A stretch of 7,870 nucleotides of DNA, taken from positions 1-7,870 of the forward strand of contig JACCXR010000074.1 of assembly GCA_013696915.1 (NCBI GenBank). Direction: 5' to 3'. Origin of the DNA: Euzebyaceae bacterium. GTDB lineage: Bacteria; Actinomycetota; Nitriliruptoria; Euzebyales; Egibacteraceae. A model generated the notes under the pieces. The model was given only the letters and a program-made list of their open reading frames with translations, made no database searches and was not told where the DNA came from. The position numbers and the translations under genes are program-made. The number at the start of each line of letters is the position of its first letter. Position 1 is the stretch's first letter. Below are positions 1 through 7,072 of this stretch, one piece after another.

Positions 1-22
1 CGTCAGACGCGATCGGAGTCAT
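1..22 (-). CDS. Possible start of a divergent gene, cut by the left edge
   Basis: On the minus strand an ATG at 22-20 opens seven codons (reading MTPIASD) before the window ends. An AGGA motif lies seven bases upstream of it, which is good ribosome-binding spacing. A gene transcribed away from coxM would fit the gap of about 155 bases. Too little is present to name a product. The alternative is that the same bases hold the 3' end of a rightward gene, since plus-strand stops occur at 33-35 and 38-40 in two frames. Confidence 0.25.
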
Positions 23-92
23 GCCGCCATCCTGACCTAACGCCGATCTGCGCCGGACCGCGCGCGGCGAGGAGATGGCCTGGGGCGAAGCC

Positions 93-122
93 GTGACGCC
101 ACCGGTTCGCTCGGTTTAGGCT
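93..122 (+). promoter_or_regulatory. Candidate sigma-A type promoter for the cox operon
   Basis: A GTGACG element at 93-98 resembles the actinobacterial -35 consensus TTGAC. It is followed, after an 18-base spacer, by TAGGCT at 117-122, which fits TAnnnT for a -10 element. Transcription would start near 129, leaving a leader of about 50 bases before coxM. It is the best-looking pair in the 178-base upstream region. Short matches of this kind are common, so this is an inference from position and consensus only. No clear operator for a CO-responsive or other regulator was recognised. Confidence 0.3.
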
Positions 123-131
123 CACGCCGAC

Positions 132-162
132 ACGGGGCCGCACCAGCACCCCGTCCGGTGCG
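132..162 (+). promoter_or_regulatory. Two overlapping inverted repeats in the coxM leader
   Basis: ACGGGG at 132-137 pairs with CCCCGT at 149-154 (6-base stem, 11-base loop). CGCACC at 139-144 pairs with GGTGCG at 157-162 (6-base stem, 12-base loop). The two hairpins overlap and cannot form together. The second ends two bases before the ribosome-binding site at 165-173. They could form an RNA switch or an operator, but short GC-rich repeats arise easily by chance in DNA of this composition. Confidence 0.2.
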
Positions 163-164
163 CC

Positions 165-173
165 AAAGGTGGG
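165..173 (+). promoter_or_regulatory. Ribosome-binding site that fixes the coxM start
   Basis: AAAGGTGGG lies five bases upstream of the ATG at 179. This supports ATG 179 over the in-frame GTG at 158, which lies upstream of this site. The GTG start would add seven residues (MRQRWAA) that precede the usual N-terminus of the family. Confidence 0.6.
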
Positions 174-178
174 CTGCC

Positions 179-1066
179 ATGCAGATTCCGGCCGCGTTCG
201 ACTACGCCCGCGCCGAGAGCGTCGACCACGCCCTGCAGCTGCTCGCCGAACACGGCGAGGAGGCCCGCATCATCGCCGGCGGGCACAGCCTGCTGCCGAT
301 GATGAAGCTGCGGCTGGCCGGACCGGAATGGCTGATCGACATCAACGACCTGGCCGACCTCGACTACATCACCTCCGACGGCGATACCGTACGGGTCGGC
401 GCGCTGACCCGGCACGTGAGCCTGCTGGAATCCGATTTCATCGCCAGGGTGTTCCCGATCGTGCGCGACGCCGAGCAGACGATTGCCGACCCGCTGGTGC
501 GCAACCGCGGGACGATCGGCGGATCGCTGTGCCAGGCCGATCCGGCCGAGGACCTGTCGACGGTGTGCCATGTGCTCCGGGCCGAACTGGTGATCCGCGG
601 GCCGAACGGCGAGCGAACCGTCCCGATGCGCGAATTGCACCGCGGACCGTACGAGACCAGCGTCGAGCAGAACGAGATCCTGACCGAGGTCCGCTGGCCG
701 ATCCGGGCGCGCACGGCGAGCGCCTACACCAAGGTCGAGCGGCGCGTCGGCGACTGGGCCACCACCGCCGCGGGTGCCTCGGTGACGATGGGCTCCGACG
801 GGCAGATCGAAGACGTCACGATCGGCCTGACCGCGGTCGGGCTGGACGGCGGTACGGCGACCCGCGCCGCGGACGCGGTGCGCGGCCAGCAGCCCAGCGA
901 GGAGCTGTACGCCAAGGCAGGACGGCTCGCCGCCGAGGACTGCAACCCGGTCGCCGACCAGCGCGGCACCGAGGCCTACAAGCGACATCTCGCCGACGAG
1001 CTGACCCGCCGGGTCCTGCGCCGAGCGGTCGAACGTGTCATGGCCACCGCGGGACAGGGGAGCTGA
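179..1066 (+). CDS. coxM: CO dehydrogenase medium (FAD-binding) subunit CoxM
   Basis: The 295-residue product is the flavoprotein subunit of aerobic Mo-Cu CO dehydrogenase. It takes electrons from the CoxS iron-sulfur clusters and passes them to the external acceptor. The length is close to the 288 residues of Oligotropha carboxidovorans CoxM. Both hallmark FAD-binding motifs are present: AGGHS at residues 33-37, followed by LLPMMKLRL, and TIGGS at 112-116, followed by LCQADPAEDL. The N-terminal half is therefore a molybdopterin dehydrogenase FAD-binding domain. The C-terminal part, from about residue 175, matches the CO dehydrogenase flavoprotein C-terminal domain. The start at ATG 179 is backed by a ribosome-binding site at 165-173. 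It is the first gene of the operon, two bases before coxS. Related subunits occur in xanthine dehydrogenase-like enzymes, but the adjacent form I coxL makes the CO assignment firm. Confidence 0.93.
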   Translation: MQIPAAFDYARAESVDHALQLLAEHGEEARIIAGGHSLLPMMKLRLAGPEWLIDINDLADLDYITSDGDTVRVGALTRHVSLLESDFIARVFPIVRDAEQTIADPLVRNRGTIGGSLCQADPAEDLSTVCHVLRAELVIRGPNGERTVPMRELHRGPYETSVEQNEILTEVRWPIRARTASAYTKVERRVGDWATTAAGASVTMGSDGQIEDVTIGLTAVGLDGGTATRAADAVRGQQPSEELYAKAGRLAAEDCNPVADQRGTEAYKRHLADELTRRVLRRAVERVMATAGQGS

Positions 1067-1068
1067 AC

Positions 1069-1560
1069 GTGCAGATCACGATGACCGTCAACGGTGACTC
1101 CGTCACCAGGGACGTCGAGCCGCGGGTGCTGCTCGTGCACTTCCTGCGCGACGTGCTGGGTCTCACCGGCACGCACTGGGGCTGCGACACGAGCAACTGC
1201 GGACTGTGCAGCGTGCTCATGGACGGCGCACCGGTGAAGTCCTGCACGGTGCTCGCCGCGATGGCTGCCGGGCACGAGATCCGCACCGTCGAGGGACTGG
1301 CTGTGGGCGGCACGCTCGACCCGGTGCAGCAGGGCTTCATGGAGGAGCACGGTCTGCAGTGCGGCTTTTGTACTCCGGGCATGATGCTCACCGCCCGGGC
1401 GCTGCTGGACAAGAATCCCGACCCTGACGAGGACACGATCCGAGAGGCGATCTCCGGGCAGATCTGCCGCTGCACCGGCTACGCCACGATCGTCCGCTCC
1501 ATCCAATGGGCCGCGAAGCATCCCGCCGAGTCCTCCCGACCCGAAGGGGTTCCCGCATGA
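1069..1560 (+). CDS. coxS: CO dehydrogenase small (iron-sulfur) subunit CoxS
   Basis: The 163-residue subunit carries two [2Fe-2S] clusters that move electrons from the Mo-Cu site in CoxL to FAD in CoxM. The plant-ferredoxin-type cluster is bound by Cys39, Cys44, Cys47 and Cys59 (motif GCDTSNCGLC). The second, helical domain binds its cluster through Cys98 and Cys101 (CGFCTPGM) and Cys133 and Cys135 (CRCTGY). All eight ligands are present, and the length matches the family (166 residues in Oligotropha). The GTG start at 1069 has AGGGGAG at 1056-1062, six bases upstream. An open frame extends much further upstream through coxM, but that part is out-of-frame coxM sequence and is rich in Arg and Pro. 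The stop overlaps the coxL start by ATGA. Confidence 0.95.
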   Translation: MQITMTVNGDSVTRDVEPRVLLVHFLRDVLGLTGTHWGCDTSNCGLCSVLMDGAPVKSCTVLAAMAAGHEIRTVEGLAVGGTLDPVQQGFMEEHGLQCGFCTPGMMLTARALLDKNPDPDEDTIREAISGQICRCTGYATIVRSIQWAAKHPAESSRPEGVPA

Positions 1561-3965
1561 CCGCTGTGACCCCGCTGACGATGACAGAGCGCGCCGCCAA
1601 CCCCGCGGCAGCCGCCGAGGACCGGCCGATCGGGTTCGGCCGGCTGCAGCGCAAGGAGGACCCCCGCTTCATCCGCGGCAAGGGCCACTACCTCGACGAC
1701 GTCACCCTGCCCGGGATGCTGCACGGCGCGATGCTGCGCTCGCCGTACGCCCACGCCCGGCTGATCTCGGTCGACACGTCGGCGGCGCTCGCTCACCCCG
1801 GCGTACACGCGGTCATCACCGGCAAGGACCTCGAGGGCCTCAACCTGGCCTGGGCACCGACGCTGTCGGCCGACGTGATGGCGATCCTGGCGACGGACAA
1901 GGTGCGCTTCCAGGGCCAGGAGGTCGCCTTCGTCGTCGCCGACGACCGCTACGCGGCCCGTGACGCGCTCGAGCTCATCGACGTCGAGTACGACGTCCTC
2001 CCCCCGGTCGTCGATGCACGCAGAGCCCTCGAGCCCGACGCGCCGGTCATCCGCGACGACCTCGAGGGCAGGACCGACAACCACATCTTCGACTGGGAGG
2101 CGGGCGACCGCGCCGCCACCGACGAGGTGTTCGCCCGCGCCGACGTCGTCGTCAGCCAGGACATGGTCTACCCGCGCGTCCATCCCGCCCCGATGGAGAC
2201 CTGCGGGGCGGTCGCGGACTACGACGCCGTCGACGGCAAGCTGACGCTGTACGAGACCACCCAGGCACCCCACGCCCACCGCACGCTCTACGCACTCGTC
2301 GCCGGGATCCCCGAGCACAAGATCCGGGTCGTCGCCCCCGACATCGGCGGCGGGTTCGGCAACAAGGTCGGGATCTACCCGGGCTACGTCTGCGCCGTCG
2401 TGGGCTCGATCGTCACCGGCCGGCCGGTGAAGTGGGTCGAGGACCGCTCCGAGAACCTCATGAGCACCTCGTTCGCGCGCGACTACCTCATGCACGGGGA
2501 GATCGCCGCCACCCGCGACGGGCGGATCCTGGCCGTGCGCACCAACGTCCTCGCCGACCACGGCGCCTTCAACGCCACCGCCCAGCCGACGAAGTACCCC
2601 GCCGGGTTCTTCCACATCTTCACCGGCAGCTACGACCTGGAGGCCGCGCACTGCACGGTCACCGGCGTGTACACGAACAAGGCCCCCGGCGGCGTGGCCT
2701 ACGCCTGCTCGTTCCGCGTCACCGAGGCCGTGTACCTGGTCGAGCGGATGGTCGACGTCCTGGCCGCCGAGCTCGAAATGGACCCCGCCGAGCTGCGGCT
2801 GCGCAACTTCATCCGCCCCGAGCAGTTCCCGTACGCGAACGCCACCGGCTGGGAGTACGACTCCGGCGAGTACGAGACCGCGATGCGCAAGGCGCTCGAC
2901 ATGGCCGGCTACGACGAGCTCCGCCACGAGCAGGCGCAGGCGCGGGAGCGCGGCGAGCTCATGGGCATCGGCATCGCGTTCTTCACCGAGACCGTCGGCG
3001 CCGGCCCGCGCAAGCACATGGACATCGTCGGGCTCGGCATGGGCGACGGCGCCGAGCTGCGGGTGCACCCGACCGGCAAGGCCGTCGTGCGCCTGTCCGT
3101 GCAGACCCAGGGCCAGGGTCACGAGACGACCTTCGCCCAGATCGTCGCCGAGGAGCTCGGAATCCCGCCGGAGGACATCGAGGTCGTCCACGGCGACACC
3201 GACCAGACGCCGTTCGGCCTCGGCACCTACGGCAGCCGGTCGACGCCGGTCAGCGGCGCCGCGGTGTCGCTGGTGTCGCGCAAGGTCCGCGAGAAGGCCA
3301 AGCTCATCGCCGGCGCCATGCTCGAGGCGCGCCCGGAGGACCTCGAATGGGAGAAGGGCCGCTGGTTCGTCAAAGGCGACCCGGAGCAGAGCAAGACCGT
3401 GGCGGAGATCGCCATGGCGGCGCACGGCACGGTCGCGCTGCCCGAGGGCGTCGAGGGCTCGCTCGAGGCGCAGATCACCTACGACCCGCCGAACCTCACG
3501 TTCCCCTTCGGGGCGTACATCTGCGTCGTCGACATCGATCCCGGCACCGGCGTGGTGAAGGTCCGGCGCTTCATCGCCGTCGACGACTGCGGGACGCGCA
3601 TCAACCCGATGATCATCGAGGGCCAGATCCACGGCGGTCTCGCGGACGGCGTCGGGATGGCGCTGATGGAGATGATCGCCTTCGACGAGGAGGGCAACTG
3701 CCTCGGCGGGTCGTTCATGGACTACCTGATCCCCACGGCGATGGAGGTCCCGGACTGGGAGACCGGCCACACCGTGACCCCGTCGCCGCACCACCCGATC
3801 GGGGCGAAGGGGGTCGGCGAGTCCGCGACCGTCGGATCGCCGCCGGCGATCGTCAACGCGGTCGTCGACGCGCTGCAGCCGTTCGGCCTGCGCCATGTCG
3901 ACATGCCCTGCACACCCGCGCGGGTCTGGGCGGCGATGCAGGGCCGGCCGGAGCCACCCGTGTGA
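1557..3965 (+). CDS. coxL: CO dehydrogenase large catalytic subunit CoxL, form I
   Basis: The 802-residue catalytic subunit oxidises CO with water to CO2 at a [CuSMoO2] centre bound to molybdopterin cytosine dinucleotide. The active-site loop reads AYACSFR (residues 381-387), which fits the form I signature AYxCSFR rather than the form II signature AYxGAGR. Cys384 matches the copper-ligand Cys388 of Oligotropha. Glu755, in KGVGES, matches the catalytic Glu763, and Gln236 in TTQAPH matches Gln240. Other cofactor-contacting motifs are GGGFG (264-268) and GQGHETTFAQ (519-528). The domain order is the aldehyde oxidase/xanthine dehydrogenase a/b hammerhead domain followed by the molybdopterin-binding domain. 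The start at ATG 1557 follows AAGGGG at 1544-1549. An in-frame ATG at 1506 lies inside coxS and is not supported. The length is close to the 809 residues of Oligotropha CoxL. Confidence 0.96.
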   Translation: MTAVTPLTMTERAANPAAAAEDRPIGFGRLQRKEDPRFIRGKGHYLDDVTLPGMLHGAMLRSPYAHARLISVDTSAALAHPGVHAVITGKDLEGLNLAWAPTLSADVMAILATDKVRFQGQEVAFVVADDRYAARDALELIDVEYDVLPPVVDARRALEPDAPVIRDDLEGRTDNHIFDWEAGDRAATDEVFARADVVVSQDMVYPRVHPAPMETCGAVADYDAVDGKLTLYETTQAPHAHRTLYALVAGIPEHKIRVVAPDIGGGFGNKVGIYPGYVCAVVGSIVTGRPVKWVEDRSENLMSTSFARDYLMHGEIAATRDGRILAVRTNVLADHGAFNATAQPTKYPAGFFHIFTGSYDLEAAHCTVTGVYTNKAPGGVAYACSFRVTEAVYLVERMVDVLAAELEMDPAELRLRNFIRPEQFPYANATGWEYDSGEYETAMRKALDMAGYDELRHEQAQARERGELMGIGIAFFTETVGAGPRKHMDIVGLGMGDGAELRVHPTGKAVVRLSVQTQGQGHETTFAQIVAEELGIPPEDIEVVHGDTDQTPFGLGTYGSRSTPVSGAAVSLVSRKVREKAKLIAGAMLEARPEDLEWEKGRWFVKGDPEQSKTVAEIAMAAHGTVALPEGVEGSLEAQITYDPPNLTFPFGAYICVVDIDPGTGVVKVRRFIAVDDCGTRINPMIIEGQIHGGLADGVGMALMEMIAFDEEGNCLGGSFMDYLIPTAMEVPDWETGHTVTPSPHHPIGAKGVGESATVGSPPAIVNAVVDALQPFGLRHVDMPCTPARVWAAMQGRPEPPV

Positions 3966-4837
3966 CGACCACCGACACCCTGGCGGAGCGCGCGGCCGCG
4001 CTCACCCGCGACCGCCTCCCGTTCGTGCGGGCGACCGTCGTGCGGGCACAGCACCCCACCAGCGTCCACGCCGGCGACACCGCGCTGGTCCTGCCCGACG
4101 GACGGATCGAGGGGTTCGTCGGCGGCGCGTGCTCGGAGTCGTCGGTGCGGACCCACGGCCTGCAGGTGCTCGAGACCGGCGAACCGCTGCTGCTGCGGAT
4201 CGTGCCGGACGCCGAGAGCACCTCCGTCGAGTCGGGCGCGATCACCGTCGCCAACCCCTGCCTGTCCGGCGGGGCGCTGGAGATCTTCCTGGAGCCGCGC
4301 CGGCCTCCGCCGCGCATCGTCGTGGTCGGCGACACCCCCGTCGGGCGGGCCCTCGCCACGCTGGCCCCGCCGCTCGGATTCGACGTCGCCGTCAGCGCGG
4401 ACGACGGGGTGGCCCCCCCGGACACCGACGACGCCGCCCTGGTGGTCGCCTCGCACGGCCGCGGCGAGGAGGCCGCGCTCACCGCGGCGCTGCAGGCCGG
4501 CATCCCCTACGTCGGCCTCGTCGCCAGCCGGACCCGCGGAACGGCGGTGCTCGACGCCCTCGACGTCTCCCCCGCGGACCTGGCGCGCGTGCACTCCCCC
4601 GCCGGCCTGCCGCTCGGGGCCCGCACCGCCCCCGAGATCGCGCTGTCGATCCTGAGCGAGATCGTCGCCGAGCGCGCTCGCCGACGGCCGGACATCCCCG
4701 CACCCCCGGCCACCGCGGTCGACCCGGTCTGCGGCATGACCGTCGCCGCGGTCGACGCCTCCCCCCACCTCGACGTCGACGGCGAGCGGATCTGGTTCTG
4801 CGGCGAGGGCTGCCGCCGAGCCCACCGCGCCGCATGA
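3962..4837 (+). CDS. XdhC/CoxI-family maturation protein with C-terminal YHS domain
   Basis: The product has 291 residues. Residues 20-112 form an XdhC_CoxI domain, with FVGGACSES at 52-60 holding Cys57, and NPCLSGG at 98-104 ending in EIFLEP. Residues 118 to about 240 form the Rossmann-like XdhC C-terminal domain, with a glycine-rich turn GDTPVGRAL at 123-131, YVGLVASR, and GARTAPEIALSILSEIV near its end. XdhC proteins bind molybdenum cofactor and help load it into xanthine dehydrogenase-type enzymes, so the expected role is cofactor maturation or insertion for CoxL. Residues 254-291 add a YHS-type metal-binding module, with DPVCGM (Cys257) and WFCGEGC (Cys280, Cys284). The module stops sooner than usual after the last Cys. 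The GTG start overlaps the coxL stop, and GGAG at 3950-3953 is suitably spaced. It corresponds to CoxF or CoxI of Oligotropha; I cannot decide which. Confidence 0.87.
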   Translation: MTTTDTLAERAAALTRDRLPFVRATVVRAQHPTSVHAGDTALVLPDGRIEGFVGGACSESSVRTHGLQVLETGEPLLLRIVPDAESTSVESGAITVANPCLSGGALEIFLEPRRPPPRIVVVGDTPVGRALATLAPPLGFDVAVSADDGVAPPDTDDAALVVASHGRGEEAALTAALQAGIPYVGLVASRTRGTAVLDALDVSPADLARVHSPAGLPLGARTAPEIALSILSEIVAERARRRPDIPAPPATAVDPVCGMTVAAVDASPHLDVDGERIWFCGEGCRRAHRAA

Positions 4838-5757
4838 GCCTCGCCTCGAGGTCGGGCGCGCCGCCGGCGGTGGAGGCGCTCGTGCCCGACGTCGGCACGC
4901 TCGCGGACGCCCTCGAAGGCGTGGACTACCTGGTCGACGAGGGGCTGGCGACCGCGCTGTTCCTGGCGGTGCGCCTGCCTCAGCCGGTGCTGCTCGAGGG
5001 CGAGGCGGGGGTGGGGAAGACCGAGGCCGCCAAGGCGCTCGCCGGCGTCCTCGACACGCCGCTCATTCGCCTGCAGTGCTACGAGGGCATCGACGTGGCG
5101 GAGGCGCTGTACGAGTGGAACTACCCCCGCCAGCTGCTCGGCATCCGTCTGGCCGAGGCGCAGGACCGCAACCTCGACGAGCGTGAGCTGTTCGGCGAGG
5201 CGTACCTGGTCCGCCGGCCGCTGCTCCAGGCGGTCGAGCACCCCGGTCCACGCCCCGCGGTCCTGCTCGTCGACGAGCTCGACCGCGCGGACGACGAGTT
5301 CGAGGCGTTCCTGCTCGAGCTGCTCGCCGAGAGCGCCGTCACCGTCCCCGAGGTCGGCACCATCCGGGCGTCACACCCGCCCGTGGTGGTCCTGACGTCC
5401 AACCGGACCCGGGACCTGGCCGACGCCCTGAAGCGCCGCTGCCTCTACCACTGGATCGACTACCCCGACCCCGGACGGGCCACCGAGATCGTGCGCCGCC
5501 GCGTGCCGGGCAGCGCCCGGCCGCTCGCGCTCGACGTGGCGGGCGCCGTCACGCGGCTGCGGTCGCTTGAGGTCCAGAAGCCGCCGGGGATGGCCGAGAC
5601 GATCGACTGGGTGGCCGCGCTCACGCTGCTGGGCGTCGAGCGGCTCGACGCCGGCGCGGCCGAGCGCACCCTGGGATCCGTGCTGAAGTACCGCGAGGAC
5701 GCCGAGCTCGCCCTCGCCCGCGGCACCGCCTGGCTGGTGGGGGCGGACCGTGCCTGA
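4834..5757 (+). CDS. coxD: CoxD, MoxR-type AAA+ ATPase for CO dehydrogenase maturation
   Basis: The 307-residue product is an AAA+ ATPase of the MoxR family. Walker A is GEAGVGKT (residues 56-63, Lys62). Walker B is VLLVDELD, with Asp147-Glu148. The sensor 1 region is LTSNRT, with Asn190, and LKRRCLYHW around Arg201-Arg202 is the arginine-finger region typical of MoxR proteins. The conserved FLLELL segment follows Walker B. In Oligotropha, CoxD (295 residues) is needed after protein synthesis to add sulfur and then copper to the molybdenum centre, probably by ATP-driven remodelling of apo-CoxL. The start is ATG 4834, overlapping the previous stop. No good ribosome-binding site lies close upstream, so translation probably depends on coupling to the preceding gene. 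The VWA partner coxE follows directly, which is the usual MoxR/VWA arrangement. Confidence 0.93.
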   Translation: MSLASRSGAPPAVEALVPDVGTLADALEGVDYLVDEGLATALFLAVRLPQPVLLEGEAGVGKTEAAKALAGVLDTPLIRLQCYEGIDVAEALYEWNYPRQLLGIRLAEAQDRNLDERELFGEAYLVRRPLLQAVEHPGPRPAVLLVDELDRADDEFEAFLLELLAESAVTVPEVGTIRASHPPVVVLTSNRTRDLADALKRRCLYHWIDYPDPGRATEIVRRRVPGSARPLALDVAGAVTRLRSLEVQKPPGMAETIDWVAALTLLGVERLDAGAAERTLGSVLKYREDAELALARGTAWLVGADRA

Positions 5758-7072
5758 CGCGCGAATCGCCGGAGCCCGCGGAGGCGATTCTCATGATCTC
5801 GGTGGCGGCGGTCGCGCCGGCGACCGCCATGGGAATGGTGAGGCGGGAGGCCGTGCCGGGCCCGGAACGCTCTTCGTCGAGCCCGCGGCGCTCGCGGTGC
5901 GCTTCGGCGACGCCCTGCGCAGCGCCGGGATGCCGGTGACCCCGCAGCGGGCCGGGGTGCTCGCGCGGGCGCTGGCGCTGGCGCCGCCCGCCGACCGCGA
6001 CCGGCTGTACTGGACCGCCCGGGTGAGCCTGGTCGCCGACGTGCGACAGCTCGAGACCTTCGACCGGGTGTTCGCGGCGGTCTTCGGGTCCGGGGCCGCC
6101 CCCCCTTCCGATCCCGCCGATCGCCGCGGCGACCCCAACGCTCCCCCGGCGGCGCGCGCGCGGCCGCCGCAGCCCCGCGCCACACCAGCCCCGGAGTCCG
6201 GCCGGGCGCCGCCGCGCTCGACGCCCTCTGCGGGCGTCCGGCAGGACCCGGCGGACGGCGGCCCCGAACTACAGGCCCTGCTCGCGCTCGCCAGCCCCGA
6301 AGAGCGTCTGTCCTCCACCGCCTTTGCGGACCTTGACCCCGACGAGCTGGCGGACGTACGCCGCCTGGCCCGCCGGCTGGCGCTGGCGACCCCGCCACGC
6401 CGGTCCCGCCGGCGGCGCCCCGACCGCCGGGGCGACCGGCTCGACCTGCGGCGGACCCTGCGGCGCAGCGTGCGCAGCGCCGGCGACCCTGTCCGTCTCG
6501 CGTCCCGGAGCAGGCGGCTGCGACCCCGCCGGCTGGTGCTGCTGTGCGACATCTCGGGGTCGATGGAGCCCTACGCCCGAGTGTTTCTCCAGCTGCTCCA
6601 GGGCGCGGTCGCCGGGGGGCGAGCGGAGGCGTTCGTGTTCGCCACCCGGCTCACCCGGGTCACGGCTGCGCTCGCCGGCTCCGACGTCGAGGCGGCCCTG
6701 GCCCGCGCGGGCGCACTGGCGCCCGACTGGTCCGGCGGCACCAGGCTGGCGGCCGCGCTCGGTGCCTTCGTCGACGACCACGGACGGCGCGGGATGGCGC
6801 GCGGGGCGGTCGTCGTGATCCTGTCGGACGGGTGGGAACGGGACGAGCCGGAGCACGTCGGCGTGCAGATGGCGCGGCTCGGGCGGCTGGCGCACCGCAT
6901 CGTCTGGGTGAACCCGCGTCGGGCGGCTCCCGGCTTCGCTCCGCTCGCGGGCGGCATGTCCGCCGCGCTGCCCCACTGCGACGCGTTCGTGAGCGGCCAC
7001 AGCCTCGAGGCCCTCGACGCGGTCGTCGCCGCCGTCGCCGAGCCCCGGCGGACCAGGAGGAACGCCATATGA
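5750..7072 (+). CDS. coxE: CoxE, VWA-domain protein of CO dehydrogenase maturation
   Basis: The 440-residue product is a CoxE-like protein with a von Willebrand factor A domain and partners the CoxD ATPase in assembling the Mo-Cu site. The MIDAS metal site is complete: DISGSM (267-272), Thr331 in SGGTRL and Asp360 in LSDGWE. Residues 40-112 form the N-terminal helical region of the family. A Pro/Ala/Arg-rich linker follows (about 115-171), and then a very basic segment (217-261) with 21 Arg in 45 residues, directly before the VWA domain. It is longer than Oligotropha CoxE (399 residues). The GTG start at 5750 overlaps coxD by eight bases and has a G-rich site just upstream. It is the only in-frame start before GTG 5897, but the first 40 residues are Gly-rich with poor codon bias, so the true N-terminus is uncertain. 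Confidence 0.88.
   Translation: MPDARIAGARGGDSHDLGGGGRAGDRHGNGEAGGRAGPGTLFVEPAALAVRFGDALRSAGMPVTPQRAGVLARALALAPPADRDRLYWTARVSLVADVRQLETFDRVFAAVFGSGAAPPSDPADRRGDPNAPPAARARPPQPRATPAPESGRAPPRSTPSAGVRQDPADGGPELQALLALASPEERLSSTAFADLDPDELADVRRLARRLALATPPRRSRRRRPDRRGDRLDLRRTLRRSVRSAGDPVRLASRSRRLRPRRLVLLCDISGSMEPYARVFLQLLQGAVAGGRAEAFVFATRLTRVTAALAGSDVEAALARAGALAPDWSGGTRLAAALGAFVDDHGRRGMARGAVVVILSDGWERDEPEHVGVQMARLGRLAHRIVWVNPRRAAPGFAPLAGGMSAALPHCDAFVSGHSLEALDAVVAAVAEPRRTRRNAI
7055..7061 (+). promoter_or_regulatory. Strong ribosome-binding site of coxG
   Basis: AGGAGGA sits seven bases upstream of the coxG ATG at 7069. It is the closest match to the Shine-Dalgarno consensus among the genes here. It lies within the last codons of coxE and suggests that CoxG is translated efficiently, not only by coupling. 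Confidence 0.6.

Noticed and set aside
158..178. Upstream GTG start for coxM at 158
   Set aside because: The ribosome-binding site at 165-173 lies downstream of this GTG and is well placed for ATG 179, which gives the usual CoxM N-terminus.
169..1068. Extension of the coxS frame through coxM, suggesting a fusion
   Set aside because: The extension is an Arg/Pro-rich alternate frame of coxM. The GTG at 1069 has a good ribosome-binding site and gives the normal CoxS length.
1479..3896. Very long open frame (805 codons) on the minus strand opposite coxL
   Set aside because: It mirrors coxL codons in GC-rich DNA, has an Asp/Arg/His/Gly/Val-rich composition with no recognisable domain, and conflicts with a fully conserved CoxL. 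It is a shadow frame.
2432..3961. Plus-strand open frame running through coxL into the XdhC gene
   Set aside because: The part inside coxL is Arg/Pro/Gly-rich out-of-frame sequence. Only the part from GTG 3962 matches a protein family, so the real gene starts there.
3895..4833. Plus-strand upstream extension of the coxD frame to 3895
   Set aside because: This stretch is an out-of-frame reading of the XdhC gene with Arg-rich composition. CoxD similarity begins after ATG 4834.
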